In this document: in pieces, positions 7,922-17,396 of the stretch
Numbering within the stretch: position 1 is the first letter of the stretch
Layout of the letters: the number at the start of each line of letters is the position of its first letter
Origin: Pseudomonadota bacterium
Lineage (GTDB): Bacteria > Myxococcota_A > UBA796 > SXON01
DNA length: 64,000 nt
Assembly (NCBI GenBank): GCA_030685065.1
Contig: JAUXQH010000013.1
Coordinates: 1-64,000 of the forward strand
Reading direction: 5' to 3'
Program-made: the position numbers and the translations under genes
Notes under the pieces: model-generated
Databases searched by the model: none
Told to the model about the DNA's origin: nothing
What the model saw: only the letters and a program-made list of their open reading frames with translations

Positions 7922-8632
7922 GTGAGGCGCGTGGTGGCCCTCCTCGGGCGCGCCGTGGGCCGGGGCGTGCTCGCCGCGCAGCTCGGCGGCGCGCTGCTCT
8001 TCGCGGTCGTCATCGCGGTCGAGGCCGCTGACGAGCCGCTCCCGACGCTTCTCCGTACGATCGGCGCGCGCCTGCCGACCTTGTGGGCGCAGGCCGCCTC
8101 GGTCCTGGCGCTGTGCGGCGCGGCGCTGGCGGTCGCGCGCCTGCGTCGGCAGGGCGTCCTGCTCGGTCTCGGAACGCTGGGGGCGACGCCCCGGATGGTG
8201 CTGCTGGTGGGCGCGCTCGCGGGCGCGCTGGTCGGGGGCGTCGCGAGCCGGGTGGTCACGGCCCCGTCCGACGTTCCCGGAGCCTGGGAGCGCGGCGACG
8301 GGGGATGGATCCGCGACGACGAGGGGTGGCCCGACGCCCAGGCGGGCGCCGCCGGCGTGCGGGCCCGGCCGGCTCCGCACCGCGACCTCCCGACGGACGT
8401 GCTCAACGCCGGCGCGGCCGGGGCCCTCGGCGCCGCGCTGGGGCTCTACGCGGGCGCCGCCCCCGCCCTGGTCGCGGCCGCGGTGCTCCTGGTCGCCGAC
8501 GTCGTGGCGCGAGGCCTCTCGGAGCGCGGCGTGCTGCCGTTCTACGGAGGGGCCGCGCCCGCCGCGCTCGCGGGCCTCACGCTCCTGGGGCTGTTGCTCC
8601 GCGCGCCGCTGTTCCCGAAGCGGTGGGGATAG
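7922..8632 (+). CDS. Reduced LptG-like permease partner
   Basis: A 236-residue membrane protein starting at GTG 7922, 93 bp after the previous gene. The N-terminal three helices carry the family-like cytoplasmic segment RLRRQGVLLGLGTLGATPRM, and at least two hydrophobic helices lie at the C-terminus. The middle holds only about 50 polar residues instead of the periplasmic jellyroll of about 150 residues that LptF and LptG use to receive lipopolysaccharide. Paired tandem permeases are the usual LptF-LptG layout. It may be a reduced second half-permease. Confidence 0.55.
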   Translation: MRRVVALLGRAVGRGVLAAQLGGALLFAVVIAVEAADEPLPTLLRTIGARLPTLWAQAASVLALCGAALAVARLRRQGVLLGLGTLGATPRMVLLVGALAGALVGGVASRVVTAPSDVPGAWERGDGGWIRDDEGWPDAQAGAAGVRARPAPHRDLPTDVLNAGAAGALGAALGLYAGAAPALVAAAVLLVADVVARGLSERGVLPFYGGAAPAALAGLTLLGLLLRAPLFPKRWG

Positions 8633-8651
8633 CGGGTCACGGCTCCGCGCC

Positions 8652-8996
8652 TCACGGCACCATGAACGCGGCGAGCACGACCGCGACCAGCACGAAGGGG
8701 AGCGCCCGCGCCGCGAGGGTGCCGGCCACGGGAAAGCGCCACCCGCCGATGCCCGCGAGGACGCCCCACCACAACGACGTCGCGAGGCGCCAGTAGTAGC
8801 CGATGTGGAGGCTGGGGCCCAGGGTGCGTGGATCCGCCTCCCCGATCGCGCTGCGGAGCCGATCCAGGGCGTAGCCGAGGAGGGCGGCCACGACGAAGGA
8901 GGTGATCGCCGAGGTGCGGGGATCGAGGCGGGCTGGGGCCGCGCCGGGGCCCGCTTCTGGCCGCATGCTCGCGGCGCGCGCGTCCGGTGGCCTCAC
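8652..8996 (-). CDS. Small membrane protein, last gene of radical SAM operon
   Basis: A 114-residue protein with hydrophobic segments near residues 28-42, 60-80 and 92-113 and a central HIGYYWRLATSLWWG motif. I chose GTG 8996 because it overlaps the stop of the radical SAM gene as GTGA; an ATG at 8966 would give 104 residues. No family is recognised. Position and overlap suggest that it works with, or is at least expressed with, the radical SAM enzyme. Confidence 0.6.
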   Translation of the reverse strand: MRPPDARAASMRPEAGPGAAPARLDPRTSAITSFVVAALLGYALDRLRSAIGEADPRTLGPSLHIGYYWRLATSLWWGVLAGIGGWRFPVAGTLAARALPFVLVAVVLAAFMVP

Positions 8997-10156
8997 GCCG
9001 GGCTCGCCGCGAGCACCATCGGGCACTCGGGGTCGGGCGCGAACAGATCCCCCGTGAGGTGCGCGGAGACGGCGTGGCAGCCACCTCGGCACACGTCGCG
9101 GTAGTCACAGCCCGCGCACGGCCCGCGCGTGACGCCCTCGCGCCACTGCGGCGTGATCGCGCCGCTCACGAAGCTGCACGGATGCTCGGCGCCCGCGGGG
9201 TCGACGCTCACGAGCGCGTCTCCGCCGTGGCAGCCGAGGAACGCGAACGCGCGCATCCGCTCCGGGTCCAGGCCGTGCGCGGCCAGGAACGGGACGAGCG
9301 AGCAGTCCACGCGAAACGTCACGCCGGGGTGGGCCTCGACCAGGTCGCGCGCTCGCGGCCAGAGGGCCCAGCCCTGCGCGGCGGTCAGCCGCCGATCGAG
9401 GTAGGCGGCGGTCGCGCGCCCGGCGGGCTTGAGCCGCAGGAGCTGGATGTCGCGCGCGCCCGCGGTGACCGCGGCGAGCACGGTCTCCTCGAGGTGCTCG
9501 AACGTCTCCCGGTCGAGCACCACGTTCACGCCGACGTGTGCGCCGGCCTCGGCCAGGAGACGGATCGCCTTCAGCGCGCCCTCCGCACCGTCGTAGCCGC
9601 GCGCTGCGGCGAAGGTGGCCCCCACCCCGTCGAGCGAGACGTTCACCTGGGAAAAGCCTCCCAATTCGGCGGCCCGGCGCTCGGTGAGCCCGACGCCCGA
9701 GGTGGTGAGCCCGATGGTGAGCCCGTTGCGGGCCGCGGCCGCCGCGATCGCGGGGAGGTCGGGGTGCCGGAGCGCCTCGCCGCCGCCGATCGCGACGCGG
9801 AACACGCCGCGCCCGGCGAGCCCGGCGAAGCGGGCCTCGAGCGCGGCGATCGGCACGTGCGCGCCGTCGGCGGTGGGCTCGATGTGGCAGGAAGGGCAGG
9901 GGAGCCCGCAGGCCTTGGTGACCTGCACGTGGGCCTCGATCGGGGCGTGCGGCTCCCCGGTCAGGACGAGCGCGGGCGGAACGTCGACCGCCCGGGTCTC
10001 CCCGCCGCCCGGCTCGGGCCGCCGACGCCGCGCCGGCCACGCCTCGGCAGCCACCCAGAGCGCGGCGACCGCCACCTGCGTCCACACGAGCGTGTTCAGC
10101 ACGTTGCCGAGCGACGAGCAGTTGGGCGCGTGCCCGAGGCGGATGCGACGGATCAT
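8993..10156 (-). CDS. Membrane-anchored radical SAM/SPASM protein
   Basis: A 387-residue radical SAM enzyme. The [4Fe-4S] motif CGLPCPSC is at residues 83-90, and GGGEALRHPDL follows as the SAM-binding GGE motif. The C-terminus carries a SPASM-type cysteine set, with CAGCDYRDVCRGGC near residues 349-362. Such enzymes usually modify peptides or proteins or act as sulfatase-maturase-like enzymes. Unusually, it starts with RLGHAPNCSSLGN (residues 6-18), then a hydrophobic segment (about 22-40), then an Arg/Pro linker, so it is probably tethered to the membrane. No obvious precursor peptide gene lies beside it. It is the third of four overlapping or closely packed genes. The substrate is unknown. 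Confidence 0.85.
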   Translation of the reverse strand: MIRRIRLGHAPNCSSLGNVLNTLVWTQVAVAALWVAAEAWPARRRRPEPGGGETRAVDVPPALVLTGEPHAPIEAHVQVTKACGLPCPSCHIEPTADGAHVPIAALEARFAGLAGRGVFRVAIGGGEALRHPDLPAIAAAAARNGLTIGLTTSGVGLTERRAAELGGFSQVNVSLDGVGATFAAARGYDGAEGALKAIRLLAEAGAHVGVNVVLDRETFEHLEETVLAAVTAGARDIQLLRLKPAGRATAAYLDRRLTAAQGWALWPRARDLVEAHPGVTFRVDCSLVPFLAAHGLDPERMRAFAFLGCHGGDALVSVDPAGAEHPCSFVSGAITPQWREGVTRGPCAGCDYRDVCRGGCHAVSAHLTGDLFAPDPECPMVLAASPA

Positions 10157-10180
10157 CGGTGCGTCATCGGAGCGCGGACC

Positions 10181-10966
10181 TCAGAAGCCCAACGAAGGGT
10201 ACCAGCCGTTGGCCCACGCCACCGCCGCGTAGGCGCCCACCGTGCCGCCGACCGACACCCACCGCGGCGCGCGGCCCGCGAGGAGCACCGCCCCTGTCAC
10301 GACGAGCGCCGACGCCGCGAAGCTCGCGGCGATGCCCTCCTCGTAGAGCGCGGCGAAGACGGTCGGCACCGCGCCGAGCACGAGGGCGGCGAGCGCGGCC
10401 GAGCGCCACCGCCATGGGCCCGGGCCGCGCAGGGCGACGATCGTGTACAGGACGCCGAGCGCCGCGCCGACCCCCGCCAGCACCCGCCGCTGGCCCTCGC
10501 GGCGGTCGAACGCCACGCGGCCCGCGACGAAGGCGCGCTGGGCGTCCGTCGCGCCCGGGTCCGCCGCGAGGTCCGCGCCGATTCGCGCGACGGCGTCGTC
10601 CTCGCCGCGGCGGGCCCGCTCGTTCGCCAGCCACACCCGCATCGACGCGGCGGCCGGGCCCTGGGGATCCGCGGCGAGGGCGGCCTCCACGCGCACGATC
10701 GCGGCGTCCGATCCGAGCGTCCGGTACTCCCGACGTACGCCCTCCAGCGCGGTCCAGCCCGCGAACCCGTCCGCCGCATGCGGCGCGAGGGCGGCGGCGC
10801 GCGTGGCGCAATAGCGGCCGTCGCGCCCCGTCGGGTCGGCCGCGGCGCACGCCTGCCAGGCCGTGATGGCCCCCGCCCAATCGCGGGCCGCGCTCGCGGC
10901 GTCCCCGTCGGCGCGCCCTTGCAGTCCCGCAGGGGAGGCGTACGCCGCGGCGACCAGCCAGATCAC
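10181..10966 (-). CDS. Exported TPR-like protein with C-terminal membrane helices
   Basis: A 261-residue protein starting at GTG 10966, overlapping the START-domain stop as GTGA. A short signal-like helix (VIWLVAAAYA) is followed by an Ala-rich helical region of about 150 residues whose pattern resembles degenerate TPR repeats. Three or four hydrophobic segments follow between about residue 160 and the C-terminus. No catalytic motif is visible. It is 24 bp upstream of the radical SAM gene. Confidence 0.6.
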   Translation of the reverse strand: MIWLVAAAYASPAGLQGRADGDAASAARDWAGAITAWQACAAADPTGRDGRYCATRAAALAPHAADGFAGWTALEGVRREYRTLGSDAAIVRVEAALAADPQGPAAASMRVWLANERARRGEDDAVARIGADLAADPGATDAQRAFVAGRVAFDRREGQRRVLAGVGAALGVLYTIVALRGPGPWRWRSAALAALVLGAVPTVFAALYEEGIAASFAASALVVTGAVLLAGRAPRWVSVGGTVGAYAAVAWANGWYPSLGF

Positions 10967-11466
10967 GGCTTGAAGGCGCCCGCGAGGTTGTCCAGCGTGC
11001 GGGTGTAGCAGCCCATCCACTCGGGGCGGACCACGTTCTGGAAGTAGCCCCGGAACGGCGCGGGCGGCGCGTTCAGCGGCGTCTCGAGGCGCACCTTGGT
11101 GGCGCTCCCCTCCTCCCCGGGCGGCTCGGGGGTCAGCGTCCAGCGGGTGATGAAGCCACGCGGGCCCAGGTGATCGAGGTCGATGATGCGCGGCGCCTCG
11201 GCGCGCACGAGCGTCATCGGGAGCGTGCGGTGCATCGCGGCCATGTCGTAGCGGACGATGGCGTTGGCGCCCTCCCCGAACGTGCGCTCGCCGGGCTCCC
11301 ACTTCCCCACGCAGTCGGTCGGGAAGATCGCGCGCAGGTGCCCCAGGTCGAGCAGGTAGGAGAACACGGCCTCGGGGGGGGCGGCGATCACGCGTTCGGC
11401 GTGGATGTCGGTCTCGGCGCCGTCCCACTTGCCGGCCAGGGCCATCGGGATGAGGAGGAGGAGCAT
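10963..11466 (-). CDS. START/SRPBCC-domain secreted protein
   Basis: A 167-residue protein with a short cleavable-looking leader (MLLLLIPMALAG) followed by a polyketide-cyclase/START-type fold: ERVIAAPPEAVFSYLLDL at the first helix, and a final helix with RTLDNLAGAF. SRPBCC proteins bind hydrophobic ligands in a deep pocket. It starts at ATG 11466 and heads a co-oriented unit with the TPR-like, radical SAM and small membrane genes. A lipid-related role is possible but unproven. Confidence 0.75.
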   Translation of the reverse strand: MLLLLIPMALAGKWDGAETDIHAERVIAAPPEAVFSYLLDLGHLRAIFPTDCVGKWEPGERTFGEGANAIVRYDMAAMHRTLPMTLVRAEAPRIIDLDHLGPRGFITRWTLTPEPPGEEGSATKVRLETPLNAPPAPFRGYFQNVVRPEWMGCYTRTLDNLAGAFKP

Positions 11467-11562
11467 TGCCGCCTCGCCTAACCGGTTCGGCGGGAGGGCA
11501 ATGCCCTGGGCGCTGGCGATGCGATCCTTCCGAGCGCGGGGCGGTCGGGCTACGTTGCGGAG

Positions 11563-12051
11563 ATGTTCAGGCGACTCGTCAACCTCCCGTTCTCCGTCGC
11601 GAACCGTGCCGCTCGGGCCTTTCAGGATCGCGAGGACGCGAAGGCCCGCGAGAAGTACGGCGCCACGCAGGATCCGGGCGATGTCGCCAACTCCTTCCAG
11701 CCCTCCAAGCTGCCGGTGGTGCTCGCCGCGCTCGATCCGGCGACCATCCGGATGGACGCGGCGGCCGTGCGCGGCGCCCAGGGGCAGGGGCGCAACGTCG
11801 TCATGCTGGACGTGCGGGAGCAGCGTGCGGGGGAGGCCATCCCGGGCTCGCTCCACATGCCGCTCTCCGAGGTGTCCAACCGCGTGTCGGAGCTCTCGGA
11901 CGACCAGCTGGTGGTCGCCTGGTCCGATGACGAGGGCGCCGCCAGCCTCGCCGTGACGTTCTTCCGCGAGCGAGGCATCGAGGATGCGTGGGTGCTCGCC
12001 GGCGGGATGGCCGGTTGGAAGGCCGCCGGCGGCCCGGCCGAGGCCGCGTAG
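11563..12051 (+). CDS. Rhodanese-like protein lacking the catalytic cysteine
   Basis: A 162-residue protein with an N-terminal helical extension (about 1-60) and one rhodanese domain (about 65-155). MLDVREQRAGEAIPGSLHMPL is the usual entry motif. The active-site loop reads VVAWSDDEGAASLA, so the cysteine of the CxxGxRS signature is replaced by serine and the loop is acidic. The closing motif VLAGGMAGWKAAGGP is intact. It is likely a non-catalytic, binding-type rhodanese. Two bases separate it from the acetyltransferase gene. Confidence 0.85.
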   Translation: MFRRLVNLPFSVANRAARAFQDREDAKAREKYGATQDPGDVANSFQPSKLPVVLAALDPATIRMDAAAVRGAQGQGRNVVMLDVREQRAGEAIPGSLHMPLSEVSNRVSELSDDQLVVAWSDDEGAASLAVTFFRERGIEDAWVLAGGMAGWKAAGGPAEAA

Positions 12052-12053
12052 CG

Positions 12054-12599
12054 ATGGAGAGCTCCACCTGGAACCCGCCCACGCTCCGCACCGACCGGCT
12101 CGTGATCCGGCCGTTCACCGCGTCCGATTTCCCGGCGCTCCGCGCGTATGCGCAGGCGCAGTCGGCCGCCGAGTACGGGTCCTGGCTCGGCGGCGCGGGC
12201 CCGGCGGACGCCGCCCGGTACCTGGTCGACACGATCGCCCGCTACGGCCGCCCACCCCGAGCCGACCTCGCCATCTCGTTCGAAGGGCAGCTGATCGGCG
12301 GCGTCGCGTACCGGCAGATCTGGATGTCCCCGCCCACGATGGAGCTCGGCTGGGTCATCCACCCCGCCTTCACCGGCAAGGGGCTGGCGCGCGAGGCAGT
12401 GGGAGCGCTGCTCGGCGCGCTGTTCGGGCGCTTCGCGGAGCTGCAGCGGGTCGAGGCGCGGGTCCGCGCGTCCGACGCGAGCGGCATCCGCTTGTTGGAG
12501 CGGTTGGCGTTCGTGCGTGAAGGAAGCATCCGGCATGAGCGTAGTGAGGCGGACGGCGCTCTCCTCTACGGGCTGCTGCGTTCGGAGTGGCTGAAATGA
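12054..12599 (+). CDS. GNAT-family N-acetyltransferase
   Basis: A 181-residue RimJ/RimL-type acetyltransferase. It opens with LRTDRLVIRPFTASD; the acetyl-CoA binding region is GWVIHPAFTGKGLAREAV, followed by VRASDASGIRLLERLAF. Such enzymes transfer acetyl groups to protein N-termini or small amines; the substrate cannot be told. It starts at ATG 12054 just after the rhodanese stop, and its own stop overlaps the next start as ATGA, giving a three-gene unit. Confidence 0.88.
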   Translation: MESSTWNPPTLRTDRLVIRPFTASDFPALRAYAQAQSAAEYGSWLGGAGPADAARYLVDTIARYGRPPRADLAISFEGQLIGGVAYRQIWMSPPTMELGWVIHPAFTGKGLAREAVGALLGALFGRFAELQRVEARVRASDASGIRLLERLAFVREGSIRHERSEADGALLYGLLRSEWLK

Positions 12600-13171
12600 T
12601 CGTTTTCTTCCTCGCGCCCTCGTTGTTCCTCGGCTGCCGCGAGGCCCAGGTGGCCGCCGAAAAGGTGCGCCGCGCCGTGGTCTCGGTGAAGGAAGAGGCC
12701 ACCACCCCCGCCTTCCCCTGCGATTCCGTGGTCTCGACCGATGCGCCCACCGGGTGCCTCAGCGGCACGCTGCAATGCGGGGACGTGATCGAGGGCACCA
12801 CCGTCGGCGGCGATTCCAACTGGAACGACGACTTCTACGCGGGCATCTTCTGCTTCCCCGCGGGGGACGACCGCTCGGGCCCCGAGCGCGTCTACCGATT
12901 CCAGGCGCCCGCCAACCAGGACATCACGATCAAGCTCCAGTCCGATTGTGTGGACCTCGATCTCGCCGTGCTGGCCTGGGAGTACGGCGGCAGCTGCCCC
13001 GGGGTGAACCACCTCATCCCCGAGTGCGGGGGCGAGAACAGGACCGGCGGCGATGTCGCGCGCATCAACACGTTCAAGCCGCGCGAATACCTGGTCGCCG
13101 TAGAGGGCAAGCGCGCGAAGGCCGGCCCCTACCGGCTCACCGTCACGTGCGCGCCGCTCGCCGGGCGTTGA
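12596..13171 (+). CDS. Lipoprotein with PPC-like beta domain
   Basis: A 191-residue lipoprotein with leader MIVFFLAPSLFLGC and a lipobox cysteine at residue 14. After a short helix come a cysteine-containing region and a domain with the feel of bacterial pre-peptidase C-terminal (PPC) domains: RVYRFQAPANQDITIKLQSD then DLDLAVLAWEYGG. Several cysteines are spaced as for disulphides. The ATG at 12596 overlaps the GNAT stop. Confidence 0.7.
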   Translation: MIVFFLAPSLFLGCREAQVAAEKVRRAVVSVKEEATTPAFPCDSVVSTDAPTGCLSGTLQCGDVIEGTTVGGDSNWNDDFYAGIFCFPAGDDRSGPERVYRFQAPANQDITIKLQSDCVDLDLAVLAWEYGGSCPGVNHLIPECGGENRTGGDVARINTFKPREYLVAVEGKRAKAGPYRLTVTCAPLAGR

Positions 13172-13198
13172 GCCCTCGGTCGTAGGGGCATCGCTGAA

Positions 13199-13219
13199 GG
13201 GGGCAGCCCAGCGGCCCCC
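13199..13219. terminator. Weak GC hairpin between convergent genes
   Basis: GGGGGC (13199-13204) can pair with GCCCCC (13214-13219) across a 9-nt loop, between the convergent lipoprotein gene and acn. A run of nine C residues follows. No T-tract is present, so this is only a possible terminator. Confidence 0.25.
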
Positions 13220-13236
13220 CCCCACGCGCGGGTCGC

Positions 13237-15528
13237 CTACGCCTTGCTGGCCTCGCGCGCCGCGGTCTCCCGGATGAGGTTCAGCGCGCTGCCCGCGACG
13301 AACCACTTGAACTGGTCGGGGGACTGCGTCGTCTTGACCGCGATGCGATCGACCGTGCCGTCCGCGTGGGTGAGCACGAGGGTGGGCGCCTTGCCCTCCG
13401 GGATGCCGGCGATGCCCTCGATGGCGACCTGATCGTCCTCACGCACCTTCTCGTAGTCGGCGGCGTCCGCGAACGTGAGCGGGAGCAGGCCCTGCTTCTT
13501 CAGGTTGGTCTCGTGGATGCGGGCGAAGCTGCGCGCGACGACCGCGCGGGCGCCCATCAGGCGGGGCTCCATCGCGGCGTGCTCGCGGGAGCTGCCCTCG
13601 CCGTAGTTCTCGTCTCCGATGGCGACCCAGCCCTGGCCCGCGGCGCGGTAGCGCTTCGCGAGGGCGGGGTAGGCCACGCCGGCCTCGCCCGAGACCATGT
13701 CCTTCCCCGTGCCCATGGCGCCGGTGAAGGCGTTGTTGGCGGTGAGGAAGAGGTTGCCCGAGATGTTCGTGAGGTGGCCGCGGTACTTGAGCCACGGGCC
13801 GGCCGCCGAGATGTGGTCGGTCGTGCACTTGCCCTTGGCCTTGAGCAGCACCACGAGCCCGCCGATGTCCTTGCCGTCCCACGCCGCGAAGGGCGTGAGG
13901 CGCTCGAGGCGATCGGACGTGGGGGCGATGGCGACCTCGGTCGACTTTCCGGCCTCGGAGGGGGCGATGAACCCGTCGAAGCCGGGCTTGAAGCCCTGGA
14001 GGGGGAGCTCTTCGGCCTCGGGGGCGACGAACTTGAACGTGACGCCGTCCCGCGTGATGGTGTCGGTGAGCGGGTTGAAGCGGAGGTCACCCGCGAAGGC
14101 GAGCGCGGTCACGATCTCGGGGCTGCCGATGAACGAGAGGGTCTCGGTGTTACCGTCGTTCCGGGCGGGGAAGTTGCGGTTGAACGACGAGACGATCGAG
14201 TTCGACTCGCCCTTCTTGATGTCGTCGCGCTTCCACTGGCCGATGCAGGGGCCGCAGGCGTTGGCGAGCACGGTGCCGCCTACGTCGTTGAGGGCGGCCA
14301 TCTGCCCGTCGCGCTGGATCGTGGCGTAGATCTGGTCCGATCCCGGGGAGATGAGGAAGGGCGTGGCGATCTTCAGACCGGCGGCCGCGGCCTGGCGGGC
14401 GAGGTGCGCGCTGCGGCCGATGTCTTCGTAGGAGGAGTTTGTGCACGAGCCGATGAGCGCGCTGGAGATGTGGGCGGGGTAGCCCTCCTTCTCCACGGCG
14501 GCGCGCATCTCGGAGATGGGGCGCGCGAGGTCGGGCGTGTGCGGGCCGACGAGGTGGGGCTCGAGCGTGTCGAGATCGATTTCGACGACGCGATCGAAGT
14601 ACAGGGCGGGGTTGGCCTCGACCTCGGGGTCGGCGCGGAGGAACGCGGCGTTGGCGTCACACAGGTCGGCCTCGGCGCTCCGGGTGGTGGCGCGGAGGTA
14701 CGTCGCCATGCGGGCGTCATAGGGGAAGACCGACGTGGTCGCGCCGAGCTCGGCGCCCATGTTGCAGATCGTCGCCTTGCCGGTGCACGAGAGGTTCTCC
14801 GTGCCGGGGCCGAAGTACTCGATGATCGCGTTGGTGCCGCCCTTGACGGTGAGCAGGCCCGCGAGCTTGAGGATCACGTCCTTCGCGGAGGTCCAGCCGG
14901 AGAGCTTGCCGGTGAGCTTGACGCCGATGACCTTGGGGCAGAGCACCTCCCACGGGAGGCCGACCATCGCGTCGACCGCGTCGGCGCCGCCGACGCCCAC
15001 CGCCAGCATGCCGAGGCCGCCCGCGTTCGGCGTGTGGCTGTCCGTGCCGATCATCAGCGTGCCGGGCAGCGCGTAGTTCTCGAGGATGACCTGGTGGATG
15101 ATGCCGGCGCCCGGCTTCCAGAAGCCGATGCCGTAGCGCTGCGACACCGTGCGGAGAAACTCGTAGACCTCGAAGTTCTCCGACAGGGCGACCTTCATGT
15201 CCTCGCCCGCGCCGACGTGGGCGCGGATGAGGTGGTCGCAATGCACGGTGGAGGGGACCGCGGTGGTCGCCTTTCCGGCGAGCATGAACTGGAGGAGCGC
15301 CATCTGCGCCGTGGCGTCCTGCATCGCGACGCGATCCGGGCTCAGATCGAGGAAGGACTTGCCGCGCACGAACAGCGCGTTCTCGGGGTCCGAGAGGTGG
15401 GCGAAGAGGATCTTCTCGGCGAGCGTGATCGCGCGGCCGAGGCGGCGGCGGGCGATTGCGTGGCGGGCGGGGAAGGTCGCGTAGAGGACCTTCGCGGCGG
15501 CGAGCTCGGGGGTGACGGCCGTGGACAT
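13237..15528 (-). CDS. acn: Aconitate hydratase (mitochondrial type)
   Basis: A 763-residue aconitase converting citrate to isocitrate in the TCA cycle. Its length and sequence character fit the mitochondrial-like family rather than the roughly 900-residue AcnA/IRP form or AcnB. The [4Fe-4S] ligands are in SCTNSS (near residue 363) and [10 protein letters not shown] (near residues 422 and 425). Substrate motifs include [13 protein letters not shown] and, in the swivelling C-terminal domain, [15 protein letters not shown]. It starts at ATG 15528. It stands as a single gene, with 95 bp upstream before recJ on the same strand. Confidence 0.96.
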   Translation of the reverse strand: MSTAVTPELAAAKVLYATFPARHAIARRRLGRAITLAEKILFAHLSDPENALFVRGKSFLDLSPDRVAMQDATAQMALLQFMLAGKATTAVPSTVHCDHLIRAHVGAGEDMKVALSENFEVYEFLRTVSQRYGIGFWKPGAGIIHQVILENYALPGTLMIGTDSHTPNAGGLGMLAVGVGGADAVDAMVGLPWEVLCPKVIGVKLTGKLSGWTSAKDVILKLAGLLTVKGGTNAIIEYFGPGTENLSCTGKATICNMGAELGATTSVFPYDARMATYLRATTRSAEADLCDANAAFLRADPEVEANPALYFDRVVEIDLDTLEPHLVGPHTPDLARPISEMRAAVEKEGYPAHISSALIGSCTNSSYEDIGRSAHLARQAAAAGLKIATPFLISPGSDQIYATIQRDGQMAALNDVGGTVLANACGPCIGQWKRDDIKKGESNSIVSSFNRNFPARNDGNTETLSFIGSPEIVTALAFAGDLRFNPLTDTITRDGVTFKFVAPEAEELPLQGFKPGFDGFIAPSEAGKSTEVAIAPTSDRLERLTPFAAWDGKDIGGLVVLLKAKGKCTTDHISAAGPWLKYRGHLTNISGNLFLTANNAFTGAMGTGKDMVSGEAGVAYPALAKRYRAAGQGWVAIGDENYGEGSSREHAAMEPRLMGARAVVARSFARIHETNLKKQGLLPLTFADAADYEKVREDDQVAIEGIAGIPEGKAPTLVLTHADGTVDRIAVKTTQSPDQFKWFVAGSALNLIRETAAREASKA

Positions 15529-15624
15529 CGGGTCTCCTGGAAGGGGGGCCCATCTAAGCCGTCGGGGGGAGCTGGGCCATGCCGGCGATGGCGGTGGGTG
15601 GCGCTCCTCGACGAACGCGTCGGC

Positions 15625-17331
15625 CTATGCGATGTCCTCGACCGTGATCCGCGCGTTCGTCCTTCCGTTCCACTCGTTGATGCCGAGGGTGCCGAGCACG
15701 GCGCGCGCCCCGACGAGCAGCTCCCGTTGGTCCGCGCCGCCCCACCACACCGCGTCCGCGCCGTCGATCTGGAAGAAGATGTGGCGGTCCTTGATGACGC
15801 GGATGCCGGTGACCGCCCCCTCGACCACGATGCGCGCGGCGGTGTTGCCCTTTCCGCAGGGCTCGAGGCGCTCGAGCTCGCGCAGGAGCGCGAGGGTCAC
15901 GCCCGCGCCGGGGGTGGTCGCGTCCACCGGCTCGACAGGCACGAGATCCTCGGCGCCCGCGTTCGCGTCGACCCACGCGGCGAGGCGGGCCGCGAGCTCG
16001 GGGAGCTTGTCGGTCGGGACGGTAAACCCGGCCGCGGCCGCGTGCCCGCCGTAGCGCACGAGCAGATCCTGCACGGCGTCGAGCGCGCGCACGGCGTGCA
16101 CCGCGGGCACCGAACGAACGCTCCCGGTCGCGACGGTGCCGAGCACGGCCACCACGGCGGCGGGGCGGTGAACGCGGTCGCGCACCTTGCTCGCCACGAT
16201 GCCGACCACGCCGCGGTGCCAGCCCTCGTCCTCCGGGCCCCACACGACCACGAAGCCCGGCACCGGATCGGGTACCTGCTCGAGGGCGGCCACGGCGAGC
16301 TCCTCCTGGATGCCCTGGCGCTGGCGGTTGAGCCCATCGAGGGCCTGGGCCTGGGCCTTGGCGGCGGCGGGGTCGCGCTCGCGCAGGAGCCGGACGACGG
16401 CGTTCGCGTCCTTGAGGCGGCCCGCGGCGTTGATGCGGGGACCGATGCGGAACCCGAGCGCGCCGGCGTCGAGCTTGCCCGGCTCCGCGCCCGCCACTTC
16501 GAGCAGCGCGGCGAGGCCGGGGCCGTGGCGGTCGGTGTTGAGCGCGGCGAGCCCCCGCGCGACGATGCCGCGGTTCTCGGGTGTCGCGAGATCCACCACG
16601 TCCGCGACCGTACCGATGGCGGCGAGCTTGAACAGCGAGCGCAGCACGTCGTCGCGACGGGGATCGTCCGCGAGGAGCGCGGTCGCGAGCTTCAGGGACA
16701 CGCCGCACGCGGCGAGCGCCTTGTTGGGGTAGCGGCACCCCTTCTGCGGCGGGCAGATCACCGCGTAGGCATCGGCCGGGACGGACTCGCCGGCGGGGAG
16801 GTGGTGGTCGACGATGAGGACATCCAGGCCGGCGGCGCGCGCCTGGGCGACGGTCGCGTGGTCGCGCACGCCGATGTCGGCGGTGATGAGCAGCGTCACC
16901 CCGTCCGCGGCGGCGGTCTGTACCGCGAGGGCCGAGAGCCCGTAGCCCTCGCGGAAGCGATCGGGCACGTGGTAGCTCACGACGGCGCGGCTCCCCGCGG
17001 CGTGGATGCGGCGGTCGAGCGCGGCGTGGAGGATGAGGCACGAGGTCGTGCCGTCCACGTCGTAGTCCGTGACGAGGCGGATATGTTCGGATGCGGCGAT
17101 GGCACGCTCGATCCGCTCGACGGTGCGCGGCAGGCCGAGCAGGAGCTCCGGATCGTGGAGGGGCCCGTCCAGGGGGGAGAGGAACGCCACGGCGCTGCCG
17201 ACGTCATGGCCCCGAGCGGCGAGCACCCGCGCGGTGAGGGGGAGGATGCCGAGCGAGGCGCGCAGCGCGTCGATCACGGGGGCGGCGGCGGGGGTGAGCT
17301 CCCAGCGGCGTCCGGTTCGGGAGGTCCACAT
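15625..17331 (-). CDS. recJ: Single-stranded-DNA exonuclease RecJ
   Basis: A 568-residue 5'-3' ssDNA exonuclease of the DHH phosphoesterase superfamily, acting in recombination and repair. The metal motif DYDVDG is at residues 89-94 and the DHH motif at 175-177. The DHHA1 domain contains RYGGHAAAAGFT, and an OB-type C-terminal domain follows. The length is normal. Start ATG 17331. The first metal motif continues as GTTS where GATG or GTTA is more common, a minor variation. Confidence 0.94.
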   Translation of the reverse strand: MWTSRTGRRWELTPAAAPVIDALRASLGILPLTARVLAARGHDVGSAVAFLSPLDGPLHDPELLLGLPRTVERIERAIAASEHIRLVTDYDVDGTTSCLILHAALDRRIHAAGSRAVVSYHVPDRFREGYGLSALAVQTAAADGVTLLITADIGVRDHATVAQARAAGLDVLIVDHHLPAGESVPADAYAVICPPQKGCRYPNKALAACGVSLKLATALLADDPRRDDVLRSLFKLAAIGTVADVVDLATPENRGIVARGLAALNTDRHGPGLAALLEVAGAEPGKLDAGALGFRIGPRINAAGRLKDANAVVRLLRERDPAAAKAQAQALDGLNRQRQGIQEELAVAALEQVPDPVPGFVVVWGPEDEGWHRGVVGIVASKVRDRVHRPAAVVAVLGTVATGSVRSVPAVHAVRALDAVQDLLVRYGGHAAAAGFTVPTDKLPELAARLAAWVDANAGAEDLVPVEPVDATTPGAGVTLALLRELERLEPCGKGNTAARIVVEGAVTGIRVIKDRHIFFQIDGADAVWWGGADQRELLVGARAVLGTLGINEWNGRTNARITVEDIA

Positions 17332-17396
17332 CGGGGGCCTCTACCGCTCGGGCTTCACCCCGGCCATGGCCGGCCGCCACTCCCGGACGCGATCCC

